Origin: Petaurus breviceps papuanus
Lineage: Eukaryota > Chordata > Mammalia > Diprotodontia > Petauridae
NCBI GenBank assembly: GCA_028583685.1
Contig: JAMXIF010001253.1
Location: 83,245,455-83,309,454, forward strand
Length of the DNA stretch: 64,000 bases
Direction of reading: 5' to 3'
Below, piece after piece: positions 44,915 through 55,700 of the stretch. How positions within the stretch are numbered: position 1 is the stretch's first letter; each line of letters starts with the position of its first letter. The notes beneath the pieces were generated by a model, which was given only the letters and a program-made list of their open reading frames with translations, did not search any database and had not been told where the DNA came from. Position numbers and translations under genes: made by a program.

Positions 44915-45360
44915 CTCTTCAAAGGTTAATTCAAGTGTCACTTGGTCCAAGAAGCCTTCCTGAAGCAACCACCTCTCCCTGAACCCACCTCAAGCACTCA
45001 TAGATAAAAAAAAAAAAAGATTTGGGACAGAGCCTCTCAGAATATGTGACAAGCTAAATCATATATCCAAGTATATGAATTTTAAGGAAAACACACCAAG
45101 TCCCTGGTCACAAAACATTTCAGAATGTTACTAATTCATCTTGTGAACAATCTTCCTCTAAGATGCCACATAGTAGTTTATAAGGACCTACTCCTCTAAT
45201 GCACTCATCATAGACAAAATATGTTATAGCTTTGTTTCACACACCCAGCCCACCCCAAGGTGGGCTCCACATAGGCAAAGACCAATATCCTCAGCTCTGT
45301 CTTCTACCCCACACAAAGCAGTATCAACGTAGGAAATTAGTAAATGTTTATTGTTCTCAT
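44915..45360 (+). repeat. L2 LINE 3' fragments
   Basis: 'gttaattcaagtgtcacttg' and 'ccaagaagccttcctgaagc', then, after unassigned bases, 'gaaattagtaaatgtttatt'. Partial. Confidence 0.6.
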
Positions 45361-45489
45361 CAAACAAATTACAAAGACCACATCCCCTTTATACTATGGA
45401 GCTTTTCCTTTGTTTCTTTTGAGATTTTTTTAAACAGGATTTAGAAATGGAAGGGATCTTAGAGTTCTAGAATCCAAGCCTTTCATTTC

Positions 45490-45690
45490 AGACTAGAGCT
45501 CAAATCTTCCCTAAGATACTAGCTTTGTGACCTTTGACAGGTCCCATAACCTCTCTAAAACTCAATTCCCTCATCCATAAATAGATTATAATAGCAGCTA
45601 TCTCAAGGGTGGTTGTGAAGATCAAGTGAGTTAAGATTAATTATATCAAGGTAACTTAATAAATGTTTATTGACTGCATGACTAACTCAA
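45490..45690 (+). repeat. MIR/CORE-SINE
   Basis: 'agctttgtgacctttgacag', 'tcaattccctcatccataaa', 'ggttgtgaagatcaagtgag' and 'taataaatgtttattgactg'. Confidence 0.8.
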
Positions 45691-45734
45691 AAAAAAAAAA
45701 AACAAGCATTAGGAAGTGCCTACAATGCTAGGCC

Positions 45735-45940
45735 TAATAAGCACTTTACAAATATCTCATTTGTTCCTCGAAGCAACCCTCAGAGATACTACTATTAACA
45801 TCCCTATTCTACAGTTGAGTAAACTAAAGCAGACACAAGTTAAGTGATTTGCCCAGGGTCACACAGCTAGTGAGTGTCTGAGGCTGGATTTGAACTCTGT
45901 TCTTCTAGACTCCTGGCTGGGTGACCTGCCTCCAAGCAGT
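45735..45940 (-). repeat. MIR/CORE-SINE, antisense
   Basis: 'caaatatctcatttgttcct', 'aagtgatttgcccagggtca', 'cacagctagtgagtgtctga' and 'ggctggatttgaactctgtt'. Confidence 0.9.
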
Positions 45941-46004
45941 TTAACTAATTGTGATACAAATAGAGAACTTTGTAAAACTTAAAGCAAAATATTAGCATAA
46001 ACAC

Positions 46005-46135
46005 AGAGATTTAGAGCTGGAAGAAATCTTAGGTCACCTAGTCCTCCCATAGTTTTTACAAGTGAGAAAATGGAGATTCAGATGTTAAGTGACTTGAAAA
46101 AAGTCAAACAACAAATAAGCAAATGGATCCAAGAA
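46005..46135 (-). repeat. MIR-like fragment, antisense, L3-type flank
   Basis: 'ttagagctggaagaaatctt', 'aggtcacctagtcctcccat' and 'gttaagtgacttgaaaaaag'. Confidence 0.75.
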
Positions 46136-46325
46136 AATAGATAAAATTGAGCATAAATGGAAAAGATTTGGGTTTTTATCATGGTAAACATGTGAATTTG
46201 TTTTGAATGACTATATATATTTGTAAGGGGCTTTGTTTATCTTGTCTTGTCAGTAGGTGGGTGGCAAAAGGAGGGAGATAATTTGGAACTGAAAATAAAA
46301 GAAAACTCAAGGAAAAAAAGAAAAT
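46136..46325 (+). repeat. L1 LINE 3' UTR terminus
   Basis: 'gtgaatttgttttgaatgac', 'tatatatttgtaaggggctt' and 'agataatttggaactgaaaa' with an A-rich end. Confidence 0.75.
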
Positions 46326-46654
46326 AAGGAGTTTGAAACTAATGCTTCTTTGAACTATATTCTATCACTCATTCCCCTGTCCCTCCTACAGTCAACATTA
46401 ATAAATGCAAAGTCACAATTCAACATAGCAGTCTGTCCCTACCTTGCCACCTAAACAACCATTTGTCATGGAGTAAAGGCCAAATATTGTTAACAGACTT
46501 GGCATGAAGCCCTTATCTATGGAAGCTTATTTCAGTCTTATTTGCAGTCAACTATACTATATTTTCATTTCATCCCCAAATAAAAAAAAAATCATTCTTG
46601 GATTTATTTGAGACAAGTAAGAGCAGAAGTGGGAGAATGCTACTACTGTGTATT
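46326..46654. other. Unassigned DNA
   Basis: 'catggagtaaaggccaaa' and nearby sequence faintly resembles L2 but is too diverged to assign. Confidence 0.35.
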
Positions 46655-46860
46655 TGATGGCTCACAAATGTGAAGAGCTGCATGAGATAGTAAGAAACAC
46701 CCATTTGGCAGAAGACTTGGGTTGGAATTCCAAGCCCAGATGATGCATGGCCCTGGGGAGGATACTTACCCTCTCTGGGTTTCCATTCCCTCATCTATAA
46801 AGTAAAGGAAATAGAGTTAGATGAGCACTATTATGGTCCTTTCTAGCTCTAAATTACTGC
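46655..46860 (+). repeat. MIR/CORE-SINE, L3-like tail
   Basis: 'ggcagaagacttgggttgga', 'ctctgggtttccattccctc' and 'tatggtcctttctagctcta'. Confidence 0.8.
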
Positions 46861-47126
46861 CCCCAAAAACTTTAGCCATCCCCTTTTACAGATCAAAGCC
46901 AAAAACTTCATTCACCTTCAAAATTCTTCACTTTCAGGTCACCCTTACATCACAGTTCATTCTTTCTGTCCTGCTCAAAGCTTCTTCCACTTAGATCACT
47001 ATTGTCTTCTCTAGTCAGAGGAGCCCCCAAAAGTCTAGGGTACTTCTTCCTCACCATAGTACCTGATGATGCTTCAGTTACAATTTAAACGGATCGTAAA
47101 CCACATCTCCTTCATGCAGCTTTCCA

Positions 47127-47129
<3 letters not shown>
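46861..47129. other. Unassigned, L2-like pyrimidine-rich DNA
   Basis: 'gatcaaagccaaaaacttca' and 'actttcaggtcacccttaca' hint at sense L2, but too weakly to call. Confidence 0.3.

Positions 47130-47172
<43 letters not shown>
47130..47172. repeat. (AC)n microsatellite
   Basis: About 21 uninterrupted AC units. Confidence 0.95.
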
Positions 47173-47174
<2 letters not shown>

Positions 47175-47774
47175 CCTACTCTCAGACAAACTAAAGGAAA
47201 AACCTTGATTTAGAGAGGTCAAGGTCATCCACTGCACCCCAGGTCATCAACAGTCATCCTAACTTTCATCTTGCCATAGGACTTCAAGGACTCTAGACCA
47301 GAGAGTGAGGTGAAGCTAAAGATTTTGTGTAATTCTGCCTCACCTAAATCCAATTCCAAAACATATATACATAACATTAACCTATATGGTATATAAATAT
47401 CTTGTCCACTCATGTAATTTAATATTTCTAATTTGCACATCCTGTATACATCCACTGATATACCTCAGATTGCAAAATACTTATAAAGTAGGGTGTCTAA
47501 ACACTTCTGAATGCCTATACAATTCATTGTGGTTTTTCAGTATTTATGCAACTCAGGACTTACTGCCTTACTTGTATGCAAATAGTCTTTTTAGAAACCT
47601 TGAAGTTCCAAATTCTATAGAAATGAATATTATTCACAGTATTAAAAAGACAAACAACTTTGAAAGATTGAGAATGTCTTTCTACACAATGACTACATTC
47701 CAGAAGATTTGTGATCAGTAAAGTTACCCAAATCCTAAAAGAGGTAATAGACTTATTGTACAGACTGAAGCATG
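47173..47774. other. Single-copy DNA up to the gap
   Basis: The open frames here run into the N gap and so have meaningless ends. No domain is visible. Confidence 0.35.
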
Positions 47775-47874
47775 NNNNNNNNNNNNNNNNNNNNNNNNNN
47801 NNNNNNNNNNNNNNNNNNNNNNNNNNNNNNNNNNNNNNNNNNNNNNNNNNNNNNNNNNNNNNNNNNNNNNNNNN
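47775..47874. other. 100-N assembly gap
   Basis: Exactly 100 N, the convention for a scaffold gap of unknown size. The right flank starts with a G-run, then L1 3' UTR. Confidence 0.95.
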
Positions 47875-48045
47875 GGGGGGCCCTGAGAGGGATGTAACCA
47901 ATGTTAGAATTTGTTTTATTTGATTATACATGTTTATAACAAAAGTTTTCTTTTTCTTTTTTCTCAATGGTAGAGTAGAAGAGATAAGGCAGATTTTCAT
48001 TGCTTGAAAAAATTTAATTTAATTTAAAAATGAAAAGAAAAAGTA
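47875..48045 (+). repeat. L1 LINE 3' UTR terminus, cut by the gap
   Basis: 'gtaaccaatgttagaatttg', 'gattatacatgtttataaca' and an A/T-rich end. More of this L1 may lie in the gap. Confidence 0.75.
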
Positions 48046-48724
48046 TATTATTATCTCTTGGTCTACTTGCCAAATCTTAACCTCCTCCTCAGCAAAGGGT
48101 TTTGTCTCACATATAGATTTTCAAAAAGTATTTGTTGAATGAATGAATCCAAACTTTGTACAATACATAATAGTGCCTTATGCAACGAGTTACTTTTTGG
48201 AAGATAATAAAATAATACCTGTTGTGTAGAGGTAAAAAAAATATATATATCACTCAGAAAATGCAAGACATTTCTAGAAGTACAGCTAGGAAAAAAAATT
48301 TTGTTCTACCAACTTCAAAAATAAAATAAAACTTTTGTGAAAAGCGAGGCCAACTTTAATATACATTTGTACTTTGTCCCCTGTCAAAAACAGCCCTCTA
48401 TCCAAACCTCAGCAAATATACTTGAACTTGACTCACTCAGAGAATCACTTTCTTCTTTTGATCGTTAAGTTTTAATCAAACATGGTTAACTCTCTAGAAG
48501 AGCAAGTATTAAGCAGGACTTAAGAAAAGAGGGTGGGAAGGAGAAGGAAGATGAGAACAAAAGAACCGCCCTCCCCCTCTCAAAAATCATTTAATATATC
48601 GTTTTTTTACTCTAATACTTTTGTCAGGCTCTGCAGCTGTTGTCTTTTGCAGTTGGCACTGATCATTGCCAATCTGGGACTAGTTTCCAGTGAAGACAGC
48701 ATTGTTTTATTGGCTACTTAGGCA

Positions 48725-48743
48725 GTGCATGCACCATTAATGG
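48725..48743. promoter_or_regulatory. Two overlapping 10-bp palindromes
   Basis: GTGCATGCAC (48725-48734) and CCATTAATGG (48734-48743) share one C. The second has an ATTA/TAAT homeodomain-like core. A binding function is inference. Confidence 0.45.
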
Positions 48744-50079
48744 AGTTTTTATCTCTCCATTTTCCTGTCAGTACAGAACCAGCCAGTCTGACTCTGTTAT
48801 TATCATTAAGAAAGCTTATTTTTTTTTCCACACACTCTTTAAACCAAAACAACATCTGGAACTTCAGCCTCTATCATATAAAGGGGAAACAGATTTAAAG
48901 GGGAAAAGGAAAATTAAAAAAAAAAAAAACTAGAGTACAGTGTAAATTGAACAACTACCAGATTCTAACCCTCTAACTTAGCTAAATGAATGTATCTTAG
49001 TATATTTCCAATACCCTACTCAGCTGGAACAGAAAATATCTTTTCCACACCAATGTCGGGCTTCTGTTCTCTCAAATACTTTTTACATAAAAAAAAAAAA
49101 GGCTTAGAAAAGTACTCTACGAAAAATCTCCCAAAAAACCTGAAGCATATTGCTTTCCTGAAGGACACATCACATGGTGAAGTTAATATTTGGACTATTA
49201 AGAATTTGGAACACAACTGGGGGAAACATTTAGTGAAGAAGAAACCTTCTGTAAAAACTTTACAGCGCTGTACATTACTGGGAAAAACCTGGCGCCATTA
49301 AACCCAGAAAATATGTCCTCCTGTAACAGACAGCTGTCTCCTCTGTCATTTAAGCAAGCTTTTTGCTTAGATCACACTCAGTGAGTCATGGAATCGATAG
49401 GGGAAAACACAAAGCCAGACATGCTGCAGACCCACAGAAAGAGAAGCAAGTTCAAGACAGCAGCACCTCTGTCTCCCTCCAAAAGAAATGCCAATTAAAC
49501 AGTCTACACCCATGCAAGCAGCATAAACGAACCACGAAGAAGGCTTTGGTCACCCTCTTGTTTCGTCTTCCTTTATATTTGTGTCAATCACTTTCAATTA
49601 AAAACTGCCTCTTGCGATGTTCCTAAACAGAACAAAAAAGTTCTAGACCAAGCAGGAAATAAATCAAGAAATGCTTTCACGGTCCCTCACTGCCCCAATG
49701 AGTTAAACACACACCAGACCTCAAAGGACTTACATTCCCATTAATGCTTATCTCCAAGTAGAAGACTCTCAAAATATCTTAATACAAAGAGAAAGCCACA
49801 TTTTGAGTACCAGCAGAGGAGGTTTTTTTTTTTTAATATTTTTGTTGCTGTTGTTGATCCATTGAGGAAAAGAAAAAAAATCAAAAAACACTACTAAAAT
49901 GTCTGAGCCATAGGCTCCTGTTCAGACTTGAAGCCGTGTGTCTTAGAGCTCTGTGCAGTCTGCAGTCTGTTGTAAGGATGGACTCAGTAACCTGATCCTC
50001 TCACAGTGGGAGATTTGAGTAAGCACTTCCTTCTCTCTCTGTCTTGCCTTTCTATTGTCCCACCCTGCAGGGCCAGCTG

Positions 50080-50128
50080 TTTCTGACAGCCAAATTGCTG
50101 CGTGCTAAGCAATGAATGCTGTCAGAGA
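50080..50128. other. Two-tier inverted repeat (hairpin-capable)
   Basis: TTTCTGACAGC (50080-50090) pairs with GCTGTCAGAGA (50118-50128), and ATTGCT (50094-50099) with AGCAAT (50108-50113). The loop is 8 nt with a small internal loop. At 49 nt it is shorter than a usual pre-miRNA. Confidence 0.5.
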
Positions 50129-50769
50129 AGGAATTTTCATTTCTATAATACATCGGCCTCCATGGACAAATTATACAGTTTATGGTCCTGGCTGCAGGGA
50201 GCTGCTCGGCTCTTGAAGGGTTGCCAAAATGCAGCTTTTCCCTCTTCTTCCCCTCCTGCCAACCTCCCAGCTGACAATCACCCCAAATGAGGCTGAATGA
50301 CCAAAAGCAAAACAAAATGCCATGTTTTCAGGAATAAACAAAACAAATGTCAAGAATGTTGGTGTAGCTGCAAATTTTTAACATAAGGAGATTCAATGAG
50401 ACACAATTAAATTCATGTCCCATCCTGGAACCACCTAGAATTATAGGCACCTTACCTTATAATGCAAAGCTCAGACATATCAGCAAAAGCTCTGGCCCTC
50501 AGCCCTGGTAGACACCATCCTCCCTCACTCAAAGAGGTACTGGGAAGATTCCATAGCAGAAAACTTCTCAAGAGCTAAGGTCCAAGACAGCTGCTAGGTA
50601 TAAATGAGAATGAAGGACACCAAAGAAAGGCAGCCTGGGTGTGCTAAGGATGGTGTCCTTCATGACTATGATTCAAAATGTGCTGTAAAAACTTTTGCAG
50701 CTTGTTAAAAAGCCAAAGCTATAGAGTCATCTGCATGGGTAGGAAAGCACTTAAAACCACTTCACCACA

Positions 50770-51440
50770 TCAAGTGAACAAACATTTATTAAGTGCTTTC
50801 TATATGCCAGGCATGGTGCTAAGGCTGGGAATACACAACAGAAAGAAACCAGTTCCAGATTTCATGGACTTTACTTTCTAAGAGAAGGAGACAATACATA
50901 AAGGAAACTGAAGGAGATGGGGAGAGAAAATATAAGAAGGTACCAGGAGGGTACCATTGACAGCTAGGTGGCATAGTGGATAGAGTGCCCAGCCTGAAGT
51001 CAGGAAAACTGAGTTCAAATCCAGTCTCAGACACTTACCAGCTCTGTGATCCTGAACAAGTCACTTAACCCTGTTTGCTTCAGTTCCTCATCTCTAAAAT
51101 GAACCAGAGAAGGAAGTGGCAAACCATTTTAGTATCTTTGCCAAGAAAAGCCCAAATGGGGTCATAAAGAGTTGGACACAACTGAAATGACCAAGACGAA
51201 GCAACAACAACCAGGTGATTGAGGTGGCATTGTAGAGAAAATCTAAAGAGCCAGCTGGAGTGCAGCGTGGAGAAAATTGAAGAGAAAGGTGTTCTGGGGA
51301 TACTTCTCAAAATGGATGTTCTATGGGGAACTTATCAATGGGAAGAAGAGGCTTCAGGCATAGAAAGTATTTCTAATGTGTAGAAATCCAAGGGTAGAGA
51401 AAGACCAGAGGATCAGCAGGGGACTTAAAAGTCTAATATA
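50770..51440 (-). repeat. L2 LINE 3' portion, antisense, split by a MAR1 SINE
   Basis: 'aacaaacatttattaagtgc', 'tctatatgccaggcatggtg' and 'catggactttactttctaag', then after the SINE 'aagaagaggcttcaggcata' and neighbours. The right-hand portion is weaker. Confidence 0.75.
50959..51211 (+). repeat. MAR1-type SINE with RTE-like tail, full length
   Basis: 'gacagctaggtggcatagtg', 'tcagttcctcatctctaaaa', 'gagaaggaagtggcaaacca', 'ccaagaaaagcccaaatggg' and 'tcataaagagttggacacaa' give the clearest RTE/Bov-B-tailed copy in the window. Confidence 0.93.
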
Positions 51441-51529
51441 TTTACTGGTATCCCCTAACCACAAAACTCAGGATTTTTAAAACAAATTGTAGCACCACAC
51501 TCAATTAATGGACAAAGTATTAGATTTCT

Positions 51530-51925
51530 GGTTTATTTCCTGAGACCCCTCCAATCATTATTTATTAGAAATGAGGTCCATAAACTTTAAATACATATAT
51601 ACATATATATAAAGAGAGATACTTCAATATCATCAATTTCTTTTGTAATCCTATCTATTTTATTTTATGTAGTTAAAAATATTACTCTGAGGAGGCAGCT
51701 AGGTGGTGCAGTGAATAGAGTACTGGCCCTGGAGTCAGGAGGACCTGAGTTCAAATTCGACCTCAAATACTTGACACAAAACTAGCCGTGTGACCTTGGG
51801 CAAGTCACTTAACCCTAATTGCCCCCTCCAAAAAAAAATATTACTCTGAGAATGGGTCTACACACTTCATTAACCTGCCAAAATGGTCCATGACATCGAA
51901 AAAAGTAAAGAACCCTTGATGTAGT
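51530..51925 (-). mobile_element. hAT-type MITE, antisense, split by a SINE
   Basis: 'tttgtaatcctatctatttt' and 'gtagttaaaaatattactct', then after the SINE 'gaatgggtctacacacttca', 'cctgccaaaatggtccatga' and 'gtaaagaacccttgatg' match the reverse of the element at 60968-61888. The left terminus is unclear. Confidence 0.7.
51692..51833 (+). repeat. tRNA-derived SINE with 17-bp TSD, in a hAT MITE
   Basis: 'gaggcagctaggtggtgcag', 'ggccctggagtcaggaggac' and 'aagtcacttaaccctaattg'. AAAAATATTACTCTGAG is found at 51675-51691 and 51834-51850, its A-run partly shared with the tail. Confidence 0.93.
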
Positions 51926-52034
51926 AGGGAGAACAATTTGGATGTCCTATATAAATAAATCCTCTTATCTGAAATCAAAGATTTGAGTTTAAATTCCAAT
52001 TCATATACTTAACAGCAAACATAAAAACAGTAAC

Positions 52035-52215
52035 TATGACAAGTATTGGCATTTATGGATTGTAAGATTTTACCCTGTGATATTATCATCTTATAAATGA
52101 GGAAACTGAGGATCAGAGGGATTAAAAACATAAGTAATGAGAGGTGGGACATAAATACAGGTTTTCCCAATTCAAAGTCTAGCACTCCACTCACCATACC
52201 AGGCACACCAGCTGT
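52035..52215 (-). repeat. MIR/CORE-SINE, antisense
   Basis: 'gtgatattatcatcttataa', 'atgaggaaactgaggatcag' and 'aaagtctagcactccactca'. Confidence 0.8.
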
Positions 52216-52499
52216 TTAACTATGGGTAAGCCACTTAACTAATGTCTTTGTTTCAAGAGTTTAGTGCTGTTTTAAGCTATTAAAAGCTCAAAATGGCATT
52301 AAGATGTTTTGGGATACCTTGTATAAACAACGAAGACATCAGACTAGATACTGTCTTCCCTTTAACTTGTTGAGTGTTATGATCCCAGAATTCCAAATAA
52401 AACTGATGCCCATTGAAGTCAGAGGCTTGTTTGACTCTTTTGTCTTTGTGTATGCTTGTAATAGATATTCAATAAATGCTTAAGCTATTCATTCAGTCT
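52216..52499. other. Unassigned DNA with an L2-like tail
   Basis: 'agatattcaataaatgctta' near 52465 resembles an L2 terminus. The rest is not assigned. Confidence 0.4.
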
Positions 52500-52515
52500 A
52501 ACAATCCTCTATCTT

Positions 52516-52673
52516 TTTTGTTTTTTTGCTTTTTGGAGGGCAATTGGGGTTAAGTGACTTGCCCAAGGTCACATGGCTAGTTTTTTATGTGTTAAGTGTC
52601 GAGGCCAGATTTGAACTCAGGTACTCCTGATTCCAGGGCCGGTGCTCTATTCACTGCGCCACCTAGTCATCCC
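52516..52673 (-). repeat. tRNA-derived SINE, antisense, with TSD
   Basis: 'ggagggcaattggggttaag', 'ctgattccagggccggtgct' and 'actgcgccacctagtcatcc'. AACAATCCTCTATCTT (52500-52515) and AACAACCTTCTATCTT (52674-52689) form a 16-bp TSD with two mismatches. Confidence 0.93.
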
Positions 52674-52859
52674 AACAACCTTCTATCTTACAAATGAGGG
52701 GGGCCTAATATGCCTTCCCCTCCAATCTTTATCTCAAAGTACAAAACCTCTACTTTGGTGAAAAAAAAAAAGGTCATCTAACATGAAATCCTTATTATAC
52801 AACTTAAAATCTCTCTTGTATTATCATTCACTATCCTCATCTCCTTTGCTCCAATTTCT

Positions 52860-53155
52860 GACAAACAAGGGACCCTTCTAGTTGGTGAGGCCAAGACCTC
52901 CAACTTGTATACTTGATCTCATTTCATCCCCCTACTTTGATATTATTCCTTTACCCTTTCAATCATTACTTCTCTCATTCTCATTTTTTTCATTATCTAC
53001 ATTCCTCAAGGGTCTACAAAAATTCCCAGGTTTCCCCATTTCTAAAAACAAACAAAACCAAAAAACTTCAATGGATCCTGCCATCCCCTCAAGCCATCTT
53101 CTTAAATCACTTCCCTAATTTCTTGACTCTCTGCCTAATATCTAGTATATACGTT
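52860..53155 (+). repeat. L2 LINE internal (ORF2) fragment
   Basis: 'cttgatctcatttcatcccc', 'ccaggtttccccatttctaa', 'caaaaccaaaaaacttcaat' and 'ggatcctgccatcccctcaa' match L2 upstream of its RT region. The same segment is seen at 39230-39370. Confidence 0.65.
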
Positions 53156-53156
53156 T

Positions 53157-53656
53157 CTTTTTTTAAAATTGTGCTTATTTTATTTTGAATTTATGGGATA
53201 GAACAAGCATTTCCATAACATAGTATAAATTTTTTAATGATTATACATCAAACTGCAAATCATATGTACAACTTGCTAGTCCTTTTAAAGTTATCATGTA
53301 AATTTCTTTTTTCCCCTTTTTTTCTTCCTTTCCCCCCTCCCCTTAGAGATGGTTACCATTAGACACAAATAGGTATGTGTATGTAAAATCATTCTATACA
53401 TACTTCTATTTACCAGTTCTTTCTCTGTATGTAGATAGCTTCTTCCTTCATTCGTCTTTATCGTTAATCTGGGTGATTATACAGTCAAAATGACTTATTT
53501 GCTCAAAGTCGTCCTTAAAACAATATCGCTATTACTGTATACGATGTTCCCTTGGTTCTGATCATTTTGGTCTTCATTATTTTGTGCAAATCTTTCCATG
53601 TTTTTCTAAGATCATTCAGCTCATTATTTCTTATAGTATAGTAGTATTTCACCACA
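53157..53656 (-). repeat. L1 LINE 3' end, antisense
   Basis: It begins with a T-rich tail. 'gggatagaacaagcatttcc', 'agagatggttaccattagac', 'ttctctgtatgtagatagct' and 'ttttctaagatcattcagct' give the marsupial L1 3' UTR and ORF2 C-terminus in reverse. It ends near 'gtagtatttcaccac'. Confidence 0.82.
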
Positions 53657-53668
53657 GGATATAAATTT

Positions 53669-53828
53669 TTTTGTTTTTGTTTTCGCTTTTTGGAGGGTAG
53701 TTAGGGTTAAGTGACTTGCCCAAGGTCACACGGCTAGTTTTTGTGTTAAGTGTGTGAGGCTGGATTTGAACTCAGGTCCTCCTGATTCCAGGGCCAGACT
53801 CTATTCACTGGGCCACCTAGCCACCCCT
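53669..53828 (-). repeat. tRNA-derived SINE, antisense, with perfect 13-bp TSD
   Basis: 'ttggagggtagttagggtta', 'ctgattccagggccagactc' and 'ggccacctagccacccc'. AGGATATAAATTT is duplicated at 53656-53668 and 53829-53841. Confidence 0.94.
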
Positions 53829-53879
53829 AGGATATAAATTTCTAATAAAGAAAGATAAACAGATTTGTTAACCACTATA

Positions 53880-54112
53880 TGTGTGCCATTAAACACTTTA
53901 ACATTTTACAAACATTATCTCACTTGATCTTTACAGTAATCCTGAGAGAAATTGGTGCTGTTATGATCCCCATTTTACAGTTGAGGAAACTGAAGTAGGT
54001 GGAATATAAGCCAAGGTTACACAGCTAGTCACTCTCTGAGGCCAGATTTGAACTTAGGTCTTCCCTACTCCAAGGCCAGCACATTATCCCCTGCATCACC
54101 TAGCTGTCTCTA
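53880..54112 (-). repeat. MIR/CORE-SINE, antisense, full length
   Basis: 'cattatctcacttgatcttt', 'ttttacagttgaggaaactg', 'ggttacacagctagtcactc' and 'tttgaacttaggtcttccct'. Confidence 0.92.
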
Positions 54113-54194
54113 ATTAGTTACTGTCACATATCTTTTGGTTTATGTCTCATTTTGTTATTAAACCATTAGTATTCTGAAGAGCAGGGACTGCTAT

Positions 54195-54545
54195 ATTTCA
54201 GGAAGCATTTATTAAACACCTACTAGGTACCAGGCATCATGCTAAATGCTGGGGATACAAAGACAAAAATTAAAATAATCCCTCCCTTTACCAAGTTTAC
54301 ATTCTCATGAGGTACACATGTACATTTATAAGTACATACATTTACATACATAAATGCACAAAATGAATGCAAAGGAGTTTAGGGAAAAAAGGAATTGGGT
54401 AGGGGAGAAGGAAAGAAGATGAGAACAGGCTTCAAGCAGAAGGTGGCCCTTGAGCTGAGTCTTGAAAGAAGCTAATGGGCAACTTCGAAGTATGACACCT
54501 TGTATAGTATGCACTCCAATAAATATTTGTTGAACTAAACTGGGA
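54195..54545 (-). repeat. L2 LINE 3' portion, antisense
   Basis: 'gaagcatttattaaacacct', 'aggtaccaggcatcatgcta', 'gctggggatacaaagacaaa' and 'aagcagaaggtggcccttga'. Confidence 0.85.
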
Positions 54546-54574
54546 ATGATCTTATGACCCAGATTTCCATTTTC

Positions 54575-54763
54575 TTTTTGTTTGTTTTTTTGGGGTTTTT
54601 TTGCTTTTTAGAGGTGTAGAATGCAGGGCAATTGGGGTTAAGCAACTTGCCCAAAGTCACACAGCTAGTTTTTTGTGTTAAGTGTGTGAGGCCGCATTTG
54701 AACTCAGGTCCTCCTGACTCCAGGGCCAGTGCTCTCTTCACTACACCACCTAGCCGCCCCCCT
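54575..54763 (-). repeat. tRNA-derived SINE, antisense, with 14-bp TSD
   Basis: 'gcaattggggttaagcaact', 'ctgactccagggccagtgct' and 'acaccacctagccgcccccc'. AGATTTCCATTTTC (54561-54574) and AGATTTTCATTTTC (54764-54777), one mismatch. Confidence 0.94.
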
Positions 54764-54777
54764 AGATTTTCATTTTC

Positions 54778-55700
54778 AAGGAGAACTAATTGACCATTTT
54801 CTCTTGAGAATTTCAACTTCATGTCCTACCTTTCCCCCTCAGGGCTCCACAAACTTTAATGCTACTTGCTATATGTGGAATAAAGAAATCTTACTCTGGT
54901 TACTGATCCATCTGCACTGTGTTACTGAAGCCAGCTCAGCTAAGGCCAAAAAAATGCCACGGACCTGAATCACAGCCATGATCTTGCTCAACCAAGAAGG
55001 TTATAAGACATTAAGATTGTTAGCTCCTCCTCCCACCATAACTGATCTGCTCGTTCATGAGGGTCATCCAAAACACAATCAATCATCAACACACTATCAT
55101 AATGCCAAGGCCATGGGTCCTGGTGAGTGCTGCGATTGTTTGGAACTTTCAGGCAGGAGGTATTATGCAAGGCAAGTAGTTTGGAGACTGATCCACTACA
55201 AGGTTTAAACAGCCACTTGGCAATAGTCCTGGCAGTTCCCCCTCCCAGATAACAGAACCATAAGCCATTTTACCCAAGAAATACAGAATTAACAACCAGG
55301 CAACATGTAAGCATAAAATACACTTCACACACCCTAAATGTTATGTCAGAATTTATTTTTCACCTTCTTGCTGTCCATAACGGGTTTCCAAAACACACTC
55401 CACTTTGTATTGAGAATGGGGAGGTAGAAAAAAGGATGGGGGGGGGGTGGCGAGGAAAGAGAATACAAGGAGAAATTAAGGGAGAGACTTTGGGTTAATA
55501 CCAGATCTTAGCTGGGTGCTAATACAAAATTCATCTGACTTTCACAGCTCACTGCAATCTATTTTTCCAGCCTTTCTCACATACTTTAAACTACTGTTCC
55601 CTCAATTTGTCCATCCTTCATCTTTCATTCTTTTTTTTTCCCCTCAGGACACAAATGGGGGTATTTCAAAGCAAACCTAAACAAAAAAAAAAATCCCTCC
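54778..55700. other. Single-copy DNA, nothing recognised
   Basis: A G-run lies at 55438-55448. No repeat family or gene is recognised. Confidence 0.38.

Larger units (their letters stand above)
48046..50769. other. Repeat-free block, candidate conserved noncoding DNA
   Basis: About 2.7 kb with no recognisable SINE, LINE or MITE, apart from short A- or T-runs. Composition is more balanced than the neighbours, notably at 48560-48810, 49180-49560 and 49900-50290. No open frame with supportable exon structure. Whether it is conserved is inference. Confidence 0.45.

Noticed and set aside
47560-48000. Minus-strand frame of 146 codons
   Set aside because: A third of it is unknown sequence from the N gap. 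The rest is L1 3' UTR and AT-rich DNA.
50959-51040. tRNA-like heads of SINEs as functional tRNA genes
   Set aside because: A-box and B-box remnants are present, but no cloverleaf with anticodon and CCA-ready acceptor stem can be formed. Each head continues into SINE body.
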